Assembly: GCA_964549335.1 (NCBI GenBank)
Contig: CAZJUQ010000011.1
Span: 1-64,000 of the forward strand
Direction of reading: 5' to 3'
DNA: 64,000 bases
From: Sulfidibacterium sp964549335
Lineage (GTDB): Bacteria > Bacteroidota > Bacteroidia > Bacteroidales > F082
The position numbers were made by a program, and so were the translations under genes. Positions 41,739 to 50,529 of the stretch are shown piece after piece; within the stretch, counting starts at the first letter, position 1, and every line of letters starts with the position of its first letter. The notes beneath the pieces were generated by a model. It was given only the letters and a program-made list of their open reading frames with translations, was not told the origin of the DNA and did not search any database.

Positions 41739-42692
41739 CTAATTTTTAGCTCCCATGTTAAAAAGGGAACTGATTGATTTATAATTTTCTACTCTTTTAA
41801 TTACTTCGGCCAAGAGGGGCGCTGTGCTTAGCACTTCCAGTTTGTTGCATTTTTTGTCGGTGCTTATGGGTACCGTATCGGTAACGATAATTTTTTCGAA
41901 AGGAGAATTTTTCAGTCTTTCGATGGCGCTTCCCGTGAGTAATGGGTGTGTTGCCATGGCACGGACACTGTTTGCCCCCTTCTCCATTATCAATTCGCCC
42001 GCTTTAACAATTGTTCCCGCCGTATCGATAATATCGTCGACCAAAACAACATCCTTACCTTTTACGTCTCCCACAAGTTGCATTTGACCTATTTCGTTCG
42101 GTTTTGAACGTTGTTTATAACATATTGCAAAACCCGTTTCAAGAGCTTTGGCATACGAGGCTGCCCGCCTTGTTCCTCCGGTATCGGGTGAAGCCATCAT
42201 CAAATCGGGCAAATTCAAATTTTTCAAATAGGGATAAAATATTACCGAAGCATACAAGTGATCGACGGGAATATCGAAAAACCCTTGAATTTGATCGGCA
42301 TGCAAATCTATTGTAATAAGCCGTGTTATGCCCGTGGAACTAAGTAAATTGGCAATTAATTTTGAGCCTATCGAAACGCGCGGTTTATCTTTGCGGTCTT
42401 GACGGGCATAACCGAAATATGGTATTACGGCGGTAATTTTTCTTGCCGATGCCCGTTTTGCGGCATCAATCATCATTAAAAGCTCCAAAATATTTTCGGC
42501 GGGCGGGGTTGTTGATTGTACAATAAAGACGTCACGTCCGCGGATATTCTCTTCGTAAGAGGTTTGAAATTCACCGTCCGAAAAGACTATTACATCCGAT
42601 TTTCCCAAAGGAATCCCGTAATGTCGGGCTATTTTTTCGGCAAGGTAACGGCTTCGTTTACCTGAAAAAATACTGACAAGGTGTTTGGACAT
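41739..42692 (-). CDS. prs: Ribose-phosphate pyrophosphokinase
   Basis: Makes PRPP from ribose 5-phosphate and ATP for nucleotide, His and Trp synthesis. The 317-residue protein has FSDGEFQTSYEENIRGRDVFIVQST, PYFGYARQDRK, and the PRPP-binding loop DVVLVDDIIDTAGT. A KRSR...RYLAEKIARHYG N-terminus is standard. It is first in a prs-rplY(-pth) group and has a recognisable promoter just before the upstream tRNA gene's 3' end. Confidence 0.95.
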   Translation of the reverse strand: MSKHLVSIFSGKRSRYLAEKIARHYGIPLGKSDVIVFSDGEFQTSYEENIRGRDVFIVQSTTPPAENILELLMMIDAAKRASARKITAVIPYFGYARQDRKDKPRVSIGSKLIANLLSSTGITRLITIDLHADQIQGFFDIPVDHLYASVIFYPYLKNLNLPDLMMASPDTGGTRRAASYAKALETGFAICYKQRSKPNEIGQMQLVGDVKGKDVVLVDDIIDTAGTIVKAGELIMEKGANSVRAMATHPLLTGSAIERLKNSPFEKIIVTDTVPISTDKKCNKLEVLSTAPLLAEVIKRVENYKSISSLFNMGAKN

Positions 42693-42726
42693 GACTGCTG
42701 ATGTTTTTTATACCCTAAAATTGCCG

Positions 42727-42758
42727 CAAAAGTAGTATAATATTCAATTGAATACAAA
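42727..42758 (-). promoter_or_regulatory. Promoter of prs (TTTG / TACTTTTG)
   Basis: On the minus strand TTTG (complement of 42755-42758) and TACTTTTG (complement of 42727-42734) are 20 bases apart, near the Bacteroidota consensus spacing. It lies between the tRNA gene and prs. Confidence 0.65.
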
Positions 42759-42769
42759 AAATTTTTTAG

Positions 42770-42841
42770 TAGCCCCACCAGGACTCGAACCTGGATCTAG
42801 AGTTTAGGAAACTCCTATTCTATCCCTTGAACTATGGGGCC
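42770..42841 (-). tRNA. tRNA-Arg (anticodon CCT)
   Basis: A 72-base cloverleaf can be folded by hand. The acceptor stem GGCCCCA pairs with TGGGGCT (first pair G-U). The D stem is GTTC/GAAT, and the anticodon stem GGAGT/ACTCT carries loop TTCCTAA with anticodon CCT. The T arm is CCAGG-TTCGAGT-CCTGG, with discriminator A. CCA is not encoded. It reads AGG codons. The 3' flank has an AAAAAATTTTTT palindrome that may end its transcript. Confidence 0.93.
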
Positions 42842-42872
42842 GGAAATTCAGGGCGCAAAAATAGTAAAGTTT

Positions 42873-44132
42873 TTATAATACGTTAAGCCTGTTGGCATCT
42901 TGTTTTAAAAATATAAACAACAGTATTGTAAATGCCCAAAGCGATGATCCTCCGTAACTGAAAAACGGAAGCGGAATGCCTACCACGGGAGCCAAACCTA
43001 TGGTCATTCCTATATTTACCGTAAAATGAAAAAAGAGTACCGAAACAACACCGTATCCGTAAATACGGCTGAACATCGACCTTTGCCGTTCGGACAGGTA
43101 TATTAACCTGACCATTAACCCGGCAAACAAGAAAATCAGTAATGCCGAGCCTAAAAATCCACGCTCTTCGCCAATGGTACAAAAAATAAAATCGGTACTT
43201 TGCTCGGGGACGAAACGGTTGTGGGTGAGCATGCCGTTCATATATCCTTTGCCTTTTAACCCTCCCGAGCCGATAGCTATTTTAGCCTGGTTTACATTGT
43301 AGCCTGCACCGTGAATATCTTTTTTCATTCCCAGCAAAACCTGAATTCTTGTCTTCTGATGCGGTTCCAAAACCTTTTCGAAAGCATAGTTGACACTGAA
43401 AACGTATGCCAGCGAAAGAGCCAGTATGGCAATAACCATTTTGTATCTCTTTTTTCGTTTTTTTACAAAAACGAGGTAAATAATTGCTAATGAAACAAGA
43501 GTTCCTGCGACGTAAGTGTTTCCGAACCAAAGGGTGACAATAAACAATGCGGTCATGATAACCCCAAGCACTATTATTATTCCCGAAAACCCTTCGCGGT
43601 ACAAAACCAGTACAAACGAAAAATATACCAATGCCGAACCGGTATCGTTTTGCAAAAGAATTAATACTGCCGGAACGGCAAGTATTGTTATGGCTACAAT
43701 TTTTGTTTTCAGTTGTCGCATATTTACGTTGAGGGTGCTTAAATATTTTGCCAGGGCAAGGGCTGTGGCGAATTTGGCGAACTCGGCAGGTTGAATGGCA
43801 AACGACCCTATTTGAAACCACGATTTTGAACCTGCAACCGTTTTGCCGAAAAGTAATACTCCCATTAATATCACTAACATTAAGAAATAGAAAAGGTATG
43901 CAAACGTTGAGAAAAATTTGGCGTCGATAATAAGAATGGAGAGTGCTAAAAACAGTGCCAAACCAATCCAAACAAGCTGTTTTCCGTAACGGGTGGAAAA
44001 GTCGAAAATACTTTTGGAAGTGTCGTCAACCGAGGCGGAATATATGCTTAACCAGCCGTAAAGCACAAGGGCAAGATAAAGGAATACGGTTATCCAGTCC
44101 AAATTTCCCCATATGTTTCCTCTTGTTCTCAA
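42873..44132 (-). CDS. mrdB: Rod shape-determining protein RodA (SEDS glycosyltransferase)
   Basis: A 419-residue polytopic SEDS-family peptidoglycan polymerase of the elongasome. Features are the GLALFLALSILIIDAKFFST region, WFQIGSFAIQPAEFAKFATALALAKYL, LLQNDTGSALVY, and GEERGFLGSALLIFLF and GIPLPFFSYGGSSLW near the C-terminus. It starts with TTG, whose last two bases overlap the TGA stop of the PBP2 gene (a TTGA overlap), suggesting translational coupling of the polymerase with its transpeptidase partner. Confidence 0.94.
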   Translation of the reverse strand: MRTRGNIWGNLDWITVFLYLALVLYGWLSIYSASVDDTSKSIFDFSTRYGKQLVWIGLALFLALSILIIDAKFFSTFAYLFYFLMLVILMGVLLFGKTVAGSKSWFQIGSFAIQPAEFAKFATALALAKYLSTLNVNMRQLKTKIVAITILAVPAVLILLQNDTGSALVYFSFVLVLYREGFSGIIIVLGVIMTALFIVTLWFGNTYVAGTLVSLAIIYLVFVKKRKKRYKMVIAILALSLAYVFSVNYAFEKVLEPHQKTRIQVLLGMKKDIHGAGYNVNQAKIAIGSGGLKGKGYMNGMLTHNRFVPEQSTDFIFCTIGEERGFLGSALLIFLFAGLMVRLIYLSERQRSMFSRIYGYGVVSVLFFHFTVNIGMTIGLAPVVGIPLPFFSYGGSSLWAFTILLFIFLKQDANRLNVL

Positions 44133-45958
44133 TGTTTCTCTTTTTTTCCGTTTATCAAATTGCCTTCCATTATCCTTTTCTCAAGATTTTTGCGTGATAT
44201 GTTACCCGTGATAAATTTTTCCATAATCAAACTGGCAATGGGTGCCGCCCAGGTGGAGCCGAAACCGGCATTTTCCACAATGACGGCAACAGCTATCTTG
44301 GGATTGTCAACAGGAGCAAATGCAATAAAAATCGAGTGGTCTTTGCCGTGGGGATTTTGTACCGTGCCTGTTTTTCCGGCTTGAGAAAAGAGTCCCGTTT
44401 TATAAAATCTTGCTGTGCCTTCTTCGCTCTCGAAAACCATTCGCATAGCATCGATAACAGTATTGAAGTTTGCAGAATCTATTGATGTTCCGTGTTTTAT
44501 CAAGTAAGATTTGACAAGCGTGTCGCTGCCTTCTATATGTTTTAAAAAGTGGGGGGGGAAATAGTAGCCCCTGTTTCCGATAACCGCTGCCAAATTTGCC
44601 AATTGAAAGGGGGTGACAAGTATTTCGCCTTGTCCGATGCTCAACGACCGTACCGTAAGTGCATTCCAACTACCGTGGTAAAGCTTGTCGTAATAATTGC
44701 CGCTTGGAATGTTTCCTCCTCTTTCGTACGGAATGTCGGTTGAAAATGGCTTGCCGAAACCGAATTTTAAGACATAATTGCGCCATGCTTTGTAAGCCTC
44801 GTGTTGATTGTGGTATGCGGGAGAGTGCAGTGTGGCGTTAAATGTGTTCCAGAAATATGAGTTGCACGACAATGCTATTGCCTCTTTTAGAGCCAACGGC
44901 GAAACGTGGTTGTGCGAGCATGCTATTGGTTTCGATTGCGTTCCTTGGCAACTGTAATAGGTATTTGGTGTTATGGCTTTTTCCTGAAGCCCGATTAATG
45001 CGTTTACCAGTTTAAAGGTGGAACCCGGTGGATATTGACCGGTAACCGCTCTGTTTATTAACGGTTTTAGCGTGTCGTGGAGCAGTTTGACGTAGTTTTT
45101 CGAGCGTTGCCGTCCTACAAGTAAATTGGGGTCGAAACCCGGACTGCTTATCATACACAATATTTCACCTGTTGATGGTTGTATGGCAACAATACTCCCC
45201 TTTTTGTTTTTCATCAATGCTTCGCCGTACGATTGCAATTTACTGTCGATGCTTAAAATTATATTATTGCCTGGAATGGCGGCGGTATCGTATCTGCCGT
45301 TCTGGAAGTTGCCTTTTACACGGTTGTGAACATCGACTTCAACAATGCGCGACCCCTTTTTCCCCCGCAATATTTTTTCGTAGTATTTTTCAATGCCCGA
45401 TTTTCCGATATAATCGCCTTGCCTGTAGTATTTATCTTTTTTCAATTCATGTGCATTAACCTCGCCCACACTACCGAGCAAATGTGCCGCAATGGGCATC
45501 GGGTAATGGCGCAAAGTTCGGGTTTGAGTGTAAAAACCTTGAAACTCGTAAAGCTTTTCCTGCAATGGTCCGAACTCCTCTTTGGACAATTGTTTTACAA
45601 ATACCGAAGGTTTGTATCGCGAATACCGCTTTGCCTTGTTTAAATTTTTAATGAAATACTCCTTGTCGATATTCAATAGTTTACAAAACTTGTTGGTATC
45701 GATGTGTTTTACCTGCCGTGGTATTACCATCAAATCGTAAACAGCTTCGTTGTAAACCAAAAGATTGTGGTTCCGATCGTATATGCGCCCCCGTGCAGGA
45801 TACTCTGTTTCGGTACGCAAAGCTATATTTTCGGCCGAAACCTTGGTGCCGTTGTCGATAACCTGGAGAAAAAAGAGCCTCACAATAAATATTATTGCAA
45901 CAAGAATAATAATTCCCGCAATAACATATTTCCTTCCGTTGTATTCTCTCTTTAACAT
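44129..45958 (-). CDS. mrdA: Penicillin-binding protein 2
   Basis: A 609-residue class B PBP, the transpeptidase partner of RodA in lateral wall synthesis. After one N-terminal membrane anchor (VIAGIIILVAIIFIVRLFFLQV) come the dimerisation domain with RGRIYDRN, then the transpeptidase domain with SxxK as STFK (near residue 313), SxN as SCNS, and KTGT near residue 528. I chose the ATG with complement 45956-45958 (MLKREYNGRK); a frame from 45976 adds six residues. A -7 box for the minus strand lies at 45996-46003, consistent with this start. The mreB/C/D genes usually found upstream are not in this window. Confidence 0.94.
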   Translation of the reverse strand: MLKREYNGRKYVIAGIIILVAIIFIVRLFFLQVIDNGTKVSAENIALRTETEYPARGRIYDRNHNLLVYNEAVYDLMVIPRQVKHIDTNKFCKLLNIDKEYFIKNLNKAKRYSRYKPSVFVKQLSKEEFGPLQEKLYEFQGFYTQTRTLRHYPMPIAAHLLGSVGEVNAHELKKDKYYRQGDYIGKSGIEKYYEKILRGKKGSRIVEVDVHNRVKGNFQNGRYDTAAIPGNNIILSIDSKLQSYGEALMKNKKGSIVAIQPSTGEILCMISSPGFDPNLLVGRQRSKNYVKLLHDTLKPLINRAVTGQYPPGSTFKLVNALIGLQEKAITPNTYYSCQGTQSKPIACSHNHVSPLALKEAIALSCNSYFWNTFNATLHSPAYHNQHEAYKAWRNYVLKFGFGKPFSTDIPYERGGNIPSGNYYDKLYHGSWNALTVRSLSIGQGEILVTPFQLANLAAVIGNRGYYFPPHFLKHIEGSDTLVKSYLIKHGTSIDSANFNTVIDAMRMVFESEEGTARFYKTGLFSQAGKTGTVQNPHGKDHSIFIAFAPVDNPKIAVAVIVENAGFGSTWAAPIASLIMEKFITGNISRKNLEKRIMEGNLINGKKEKH

Positions 45959-45995
45959 ATATCCCCTCTTCTGCAATATGTACTCTTTGCCATTA

Positions 45996-46003
45996 CAAAA
46001 GTA
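45996..46003 (-). promoter_or_regulatory. -7 box (TACTTTTG) for PBP2-rodA
   Basis: A perfect TAnnTTTG on the minus strand, 37 bases before the chosen PBP2 start codon. No matching -33 TTTG is obvious. Confidence 0.5.
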
Positions 46004-46257
46004 AAAATAATAATGTTCCGTACTGCCGACCGGAATGCCGCAATTCGCTTTTTATTTTATGTTTTTTATGCATAAAACAGCCTGTTGGCAAAATAATGTG
46101 AAAATAATTGTATTTGCCTTGAACCCCGAATATATAACCGTCTAAAACATTTCCGGGAAAACATGTGTTGTTATTGATTTTATTTATTATCATTCCGAAT
46201 TAACATTTAAAGTGATTTTTGTTTGTAAATACCACCTCGTTTACGGAAAATATTTTC

Positions 46258-46265
46258 TACTTTTG
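46258..46265 (+). promoter_or_regulatory. -7 box (TACTTTTG) for the mce-mmd operon
   Basis: A perfect TAnnTTTG match 29 bases before the ATG at 46295. Its location overlaps the codon at 46265 that a longer frame would need, which supports the shorter start for mce. Confidence 0.5.
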
Positions 46266-46294
46266 TGAAAAAATTAACAATAAATAATTTACAT

Positions 46295-46696
46295 ATGGAA
46301 CTAACGCATATAGAGCATATTGGCATTGCCGTAAAGTGTTTAAACGATGCCGTAAAATATTACGAAGATGTTCTCGGGTTGAAATGTTACGCCATAGAAG
46401 AGGTAAAAGAGCAGAAGGTAAAGACAGCCTTTTTCAAGATAGGGCAAACCAAAATCGAGCTTTTGGAGAGCACCTCGCCAGATGGTCCCGTTGCAAAATT
46501 CATAGAGAAAAAAGGGGAGGGGTTACATCATTTGGCTTTTGCCGTAAACGGTTTGGAACAGGCTTTGGGAGAGGCGGAAGAAAAAGGCGTTACCCTTATT
46601 GACAAGAAACCCCGCAAAGGAGCCGAAAATTTAAACATTGCCTTTTTGCATCCAAAATCAACTTTCGGCGTTCTAACCGAGTTTTGTTCAAAATAA
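46295..46696 (+). CDS. mce: Methylmalonyl-CoA epimerase
   Basis: Interconverts (2R)- and (2S)-methylmalonyl-CoA, linking the mutase to the decarboxylase in propionate formation. The 133-residue glyoxalase-fold protein has THIEHIGIAVKCLNDAVKYYEDVLG, KIELLESTSPDGPVAKFIEKKGEGLHHLAFAV and HPKSTFGVLTEF, the repeated metal-site strands of the family. I used the ATG at 46295 rather than the TTG-like frame at 46265. It is the first gene of the operon, 84 bases before mmdA. Confidence 0.94.
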   Translation: MELTHIEHIGIAVKCLNDAVKYYEDVLGLKCYAIEEVKEQKVKTAFFKIGQTKIELLESTSPDGPVAKFIEKKGEGLHHLAFAVNGLEQALGEAEEKGVTLIDKKPRKGAENLNIAFLHPKSTFGVLTEFCSK

Positions 46697-46780
46697 TTTT
46701 TTAGTGTTTTGACGCAATGCGAAAAGATATAATATAAAGTGTTAAAAAAATAACAGATAACATATTAAAAAACAGACAAA

Positions 46781-48340
46781 ATGACAACCGAAGATGCTAT
46801 ACAAGTGCTGTTAAACAAGCGTGAAGAAGCCCGTCTTGGAGGAGGGATAAAGCGTATAGAGACACAGCATAAAAAGGGGAAATTTACTGCACGCGAGAGG
46901 ATAGAGATGCTTCTTGACGAAGGGAGTTTTGAAGAGTTCGATATGTTTGTTTCGCACAACAGTCATGATTTCGGCATGGACAAGGAGCACTATCTTACCG
47001 ACGGAGTGGTTACCGGACACGGAACCATTGACGGCAGGGTTGTTTATGTCTATTCGCAAGACTTTACCGTATTCGGCGGCTCATTGTCGGAAACAGTGGC
47101 TCATAAAATTTGCAAAATTATGGACATGGCGATGAAAACCGGAGTGCCCGTAATAGGTATCAACGACAGCGGCGGAGCAAGAATACAAGAAGGGGTTAAG
47201 AGTTTGGCGGGATATGCCGAGATTTTTCAGCGCAATATTCTTGCTTCGGGTGTTATTCCGCAAATTTCGGCAATATTCGGACCCTGTGCCGGCGGTGCCG
47301 TTTATTCGCCTGCTCTTACCGATTTTGTGTTGATGAGCAAGGATACAAGCTATATGTTTGTTACGGGTCCCAAGGTAGTGAAAAGTGTAACGGGAGAACA
47401 AATTACCACCGTGGATTTGGGTGGTGCCGATGTTCATGCCAAAAAATCGGGGGTAACACACTTTGTTGCCGAAACCGAAGAAGAGGGGCTGCTTTTAATA
47501 AGAAAGCTTCTTTCCTATTTGCCTCAAAACAATTTGGAAGACCCGCCGGTATTCCCCACTTCCGACCCCATACAAAGAACGGAAGACAGTCTTAATTATA
47601 TTATTCCCGATAACCCCAACAAGCCTTACGATGTTAAGGATATAATTTATTCGGTGGTTGACGATAACGAATTTCTCGAAATACACCGCCATTATGCCAT
47701 GAACATTGTGGTGGGTTTTGCCCGTTTCAACGGTATGCCCGCCGGAATAGTTGCCAACCAGCCCAATTATCTTGCGGGAGTCCTCGACATAAATGCATCG
47801 AGGAAAGCGGCAAGGTTTGTTCGGTTTTGCGATGCTTTTAACATTCCCATAGTGACATTTGTCGATGTTCCCGGATTTTTGCCGGGGAGCAATCAGGAGT
47901 TCGGAGGTATTATTTTACACGGTGCAAAATTACTTTACGCTTACGGCGAAGCAACCGTGCCCAAAATAACGGTTACACTGAGAAAATCCTACGGCGGAGC
48001 TCACGATGTTATGGGTTCCAAACAATTGCGCAGCGACATTAATTATGCTTGGCCATCGGCTGAAATTGCGGTTATGGGTCCGCAAGGTGCCATTGAAATA
48101 CTCGAAGGAAAAAAATTGAAAGAGTTTGAAAAAGAGGATGACAAAATTGCATTTTTGAAAGAAAAAGAGGAGGAATACAGGAAAAAATTTGCAAATCCTT
48201 ACGAAGCGGCACATTACGGTTTTATCGACGATGTTATTGAACCGCGCAATACACGTTTCAGAATAATTAGGGCTTTGCAGACACTCTCCACCAAAAAAGA
48301 TGTGAATCCACCTAAAAAACATTCTAATATCCCTTTGTAA
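46781..48340 (+). CDS. mmdA: Methylmalonyl-CoA decarboxylase carboxyltransferase subunit alpha
   Basis: A 519-residue carboxyltransferase that moves the carboxyl group of (S)-methylmalonyl-CoA to biotin, the first step of the Na+-pumping decarboxylase. Crotonase-like features are IGINDSGGARIQEGV, FGPCAGGAVYSPALTDF, the oxyanion-type TFVDVPGFLPGSNQE, and YGGAHDVMGSK. Propionyl-CoA carboxylase beta subunits are near-identical in family terms, but the neighbouring OadG- and OadB-like genes settle the decarboxylase role. Confidence 0.94.
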   Translation: MTTEDAIQVLLNKREEARLGGGIKRIETQHKKGKFTARERIEMLLDEGSFEEFDMFVSHNSHDFGMDKEHYLTDGVVTGHGTIDGRVVYVYSQDFTVFGGSLSETVAHKICKIMDMAMKTGVPVIGINDSGGARIQEGVKSLAGYAEIFQRNILASGVIPQISAIFGPCAGGAVYSPALTDFVLMSKDTSYMFVTGPKVVKSVTGEQITTVDLGGADVHAKKSGVTHFVAETEEEGLLLIRKLLSYLPQNNLEDPPVFPTSDPIQRTEDSLNYIIPDNPNKPYDVKDIIYSVVDDNEFLEIHRHYAMNIVVGFARFNGMPAGIVANQPNYLAGVLDINASRKAARFVRFCDAFNIPIVTFVDVPGFLPGSNQEFGGIILHGAKLLYAYGEATVPKITVTLRKSYGGAHDVMGSKQLRSDINYAWPSAEIAVMGPQGAIEILEGKKLKEFEKEDDKIAFLKEKEEEYRKKFANPYEAAHYGFIDDVIEPRNTRFRIIRALQTLSTKKDVNPPKKHSNIPL

Positions 48341-48361
48341 TACATTTTAAAAAATAGAGGT

Positions 48362-48727
48362 ATGTTTCTGTCAATGGATTTTCCCGCGCTGTTCGACGAA
48401 GGCGTGATAATAGCAATTACAGGGTATGTTATTGTATTTGTGGCATTGGTGCTGCTTTATTATTTTTTCAGCGGTCTTACCAAGTTGCTAACATGGCAAA
48501 TAAAAAACCGCTTGGTAAAACGCGGAAAACTGCCGCCGATAAAGAGAGACGAAGACTTGCATATTCCGGGAGAGGTTGCCGCTGCAATAGCCGTGGCAAT
48601 ATATCTGTGCCGCGATTTGCACGACGACGAAAGCAATGTTTTGACCATAAAAAAAATATCCAAAACATATTCGCCGTGGAGTTCGAAAATTTACGCTACC
48701 GGACAGGTTCAATATTTTAGAAGATAA
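48362..48727 (+). CDS. mmdD: OadG-like delta subunit of methylmalonyl-CoA decarboxylase
   Basis: A 121-residue protein with one N-terminal membrane helix (VIIAITGYVIVFVALVLLYYFF) and a hydrophilic tail rich in basic residues, typical of OadG/MmdD small subunits that hold the complex together. The EVAAAIAVAIYLCRDLHDDE segment matches the C-terminal part seen in Bacteroidota versions. It sits between the carboxyltransferase and biotin-carrier genes. Confidence 0.85.
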   Translation: MFLSMDFPALFDEGVIIAITGYVIVFVALVLLYYFFSGLTKLLTWQIKNRLVKRGKLPPIKRDEDLHIPGEVAAAIAVAIYLCRDLHDDESNVLTIKKISKTYSPWSSKIYATGQVQYFRR

Positions 48728-48745
48728 GTTTAATATAGGTTACCA

Positions 48746-49174
48746 ATGAAAACATTTAAGTTTATGATTAGGGGCAACGAATACGAGGTTGATATTATAA
48801 GCCTCGAAAACGGTATTGCCCGGATTGAGGTTAACGGAACAAAATACAATGTGGAGCTGGAAAAAACCCCGCAACACAGCAAAACCCCCGTATTGGTACG
48901 AAGACCTGTGGTTGTTCCTCCGGGGGCTTCAAAAATTAAAAAACAGGAAAACGGCACCTACAAGGTTAAAGCTCCTTTGCCCGGAAATGTAGTGCAAGTG
49001 TTTGTTAAGGAGGGCGACAGTGTGAAAAAAGATGACAAACTTTTGGTTTACGAAGCCATGAAAATGGAAAATACCGTTCAGTCGGAAAAAGAGGGTAAGA
49101 TTACCAAAATTAACGTTAAAGCGGGTGATGCCGTATTGCAAGATGATGTTTTGATGGAAATAGAGCTTGGTTAA
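48746..49174 (+). CDS. mmdC: Biotin carboxyl carrier subunit of methylmalonyl-CoA decarboxylase
   Basis: A 142-residue biotin carrier. The C-terminal biotinyl domain is clear: KAPLPGNVVQVFVKEGDSV and the biotinylation motif EAMKMEN with Lys106. An N-terminal beta region (residues 1-40) is joined by a Pro/Val-rich linker (about 42-66). It carries CO2 from the carboxyltransferase to the membrane beta subunit. It is 18 bases after mmdD and 12 bases before the mmdB start. Confidence 0.94.
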   Translation: MKTFKFMIRGNEYEVDIISLENGIARIEVNGTKYNVELEKTPQHSKTPVLVRRPVVVPPGASKIKKQENGTYKVKAPLPGNVVQVFVKEGDSVKKDDKLLVYEAMKMENTVQSEKEGKITKINVKAGDAVLQDDVLMEIELG

Positions 49175-49186
49175 AAATTGTTACCG

Positions 49187-50524
49187 ATGAAAAAAGATTA
49201 CAGAAAAGCCGTAACCGTTTTTGTTTCGATTTTAGTACTTTTTGTGTTAACGGTTATCATAAATCAAACGCCTTGTTTGGCACAGAAGATTTCTACCGTA
49301 ACGGACGGAAACGGTACTTCGCCGGGATTTTACGGGTTTTTCGGCGAGATGAAGCACGGTATTGTACGGTTTTTCGGGTTTACGGGGTTTGCCAATGCAT
49401 CGGCGGGAAACATGATAATGATATTTGTGGGGTTGGTATTCATATTTTTGGCTATACGTTTCGAATACGAACCGCTGTTGTTAATTCCCATAGGTACCGG
49501 AATAATAATAGGAAACATACCCTTTTTGCAAGGCGAAGGGATAAATTTACAGCTCGGCATTTACCAAAAAGGTAGTGTGTTAAATTATCTCTATTTCGGG
49601 GTTGTAAAAGGGATATATCCGCCGTTGATTTTTCTCGGAATAGGAGCTATGACCGATTTTTCATCGTTAATTTCCAATCCGAGGTTGATGCTTCTTGGTG
49701 CGGCGGCGCAAGTGGGTATCTTTTTAACTTTTCTCGGTGCCATTTGGCTGGGGTTCAATCTTCAAGAGGCGGGTTCCATAGGAATTATAGGCGGTGCCGA
49801 CGGTCCTACCGCAATTTTCCTCTCTTCGAAACTTGCCAACGGTGGGATTATTCACGGTGTTCAAACGAAAAACCTTATTGGTCCCATAGCTATTGCCGCA
49901 TACTCGTACATGGCCTTGGTACCTGTCATTCAGCCTCCCGTAATGCGTTTGCTCACAACAAAAAATGAGCGGTTGATACGCATGAAGCCGCCGCGTGCCG
50001 TCAGTAAACGCGAAAAGATGATTTTTCCTGTTGTTGCACTTATACTTACCACTTTCATTTCGCCGGGAGCATTACCCCTTTTGGGAATGTTGTTTTTCGG
50101 AAATCTGCTTAAAGAGAGTGGAGTTACAAAGCGTCTTGCCGAAACAGCGCGAACATCTTTAATAGATATAGTAACAATACTGTTGGGGCTGACGGTAGGA
50201 GCCTCAACGCAGGCCGATGTTTTTTTAACTTCGAGTTCCATTCTGATTTTTGTGTTGGGAGCCTTGTCGTTTGTGGTGGCAACGGCGGGTGGGGTTTTGT
50301 TTGCAAAGGTGATGAATATTTTTTCGCATAAAGATAATAAGATAAATCCATTAATAGGTGCTGCGGGTGTGTCGGCGGTGCCCGACAGTGCCAGGGTTGT
50401 TCAAACCGAAGGGTTGCGTTACGACTCCACAAACCATTTGCTGATGCATGCTATGGCTCCCAATGTTGCGGGTGTTATCGGCTCGGCGGTGGCAGCCGGA
50501 ATAATGATGAGTTTTTTGATGTAA
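49187..50524 (+). CDS. mmdB: Sodium-pumping decarboxylase beta subunit
   Basis: A 445-residue polytopic OadB-family protein that decarboxylates carboxybiotin and exports Na+. Its conserved region IIGGADGPTAIFLSSKLA and SAVPDSARVVQTEGLRYD, with PNVAGVIGSAVAAG at the end, contain the Na+- and carboxylate-binding residues. An N-terminal extension with one extra helix ending near NQTPCLAQ precedes the usual body. I start at the ATG at 49187; a TTG three codons upstream is less likely. Last gene of the operon, 5 bases from the convergent tsaB end. Confidence 0.92.
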   Translation: MKKDYRKAVTVFVSILVLFVLTVIINQTPCLAQKISTVTDGNGTSPGFYGFFGEMKHGIVRFFGFTGFANASAGNMIMIFVGLVFIFLAIRFEYEPLLLIPIGTGIIIGNIPFLQGEGINLQLGIYQKGSVLNYLYFGVVKGIYPPLIFLGIGAMTDFSSLISNPRLMLLGAAAQVGIFLTFLGAIWLGFNLQEAGSIGIIGGADGPTAIFLSSKLANGGIIHGVQTKNLIGPIAIAAYSYMALVPVIQPPVMRLLTTKNERLIRMKPPRAVSKREKMIFPVVALILTTFISPGALPLLGMLFFGNLLKESGVTKRLAETARTSLIDIVTILLGLTVGASTQADVFLTSSSILIFVLGALSFVVATAGGVLFAKVMNIFSHKDNKINPLIGAAGVSAVPDSARVVQTEGLRYDSTNHLLMHAMAPNVAGVIGSAVAAGIMMSFLM

Positions 50525-50529
50525 TACTG

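Larger units (their letters stand above)
45959..46294. other. Divergent intergenic region (PBP2 / mce), no gene
   Basis: These 336 AT-rich bases contain divergent promoter boxes: CAAAAGTA at 45996-46003 (TACTTTTG on the minus strand, for PBP2-rodA) and TACTTTTG at 46258-46265 on the plus strand (for the methylmalonyl-CoA operon). The middle 250 bases show nothing I can name. Confidence 0.6.

Noticed and set aside
45959..46294. Possible structured RNA between PBP2 and mce
   Set aside because: No stable long hairpin or known RNA motif could be drawn by eye; only promoter boxes are supported.
46781..48340. Propionyl-CoA carboxylase beta subunit
   Set aside because: The gene family is shared, but adjacent OadG-, biotin carrier- and OadB-like genes show a sodium-pumping decarboxylase.
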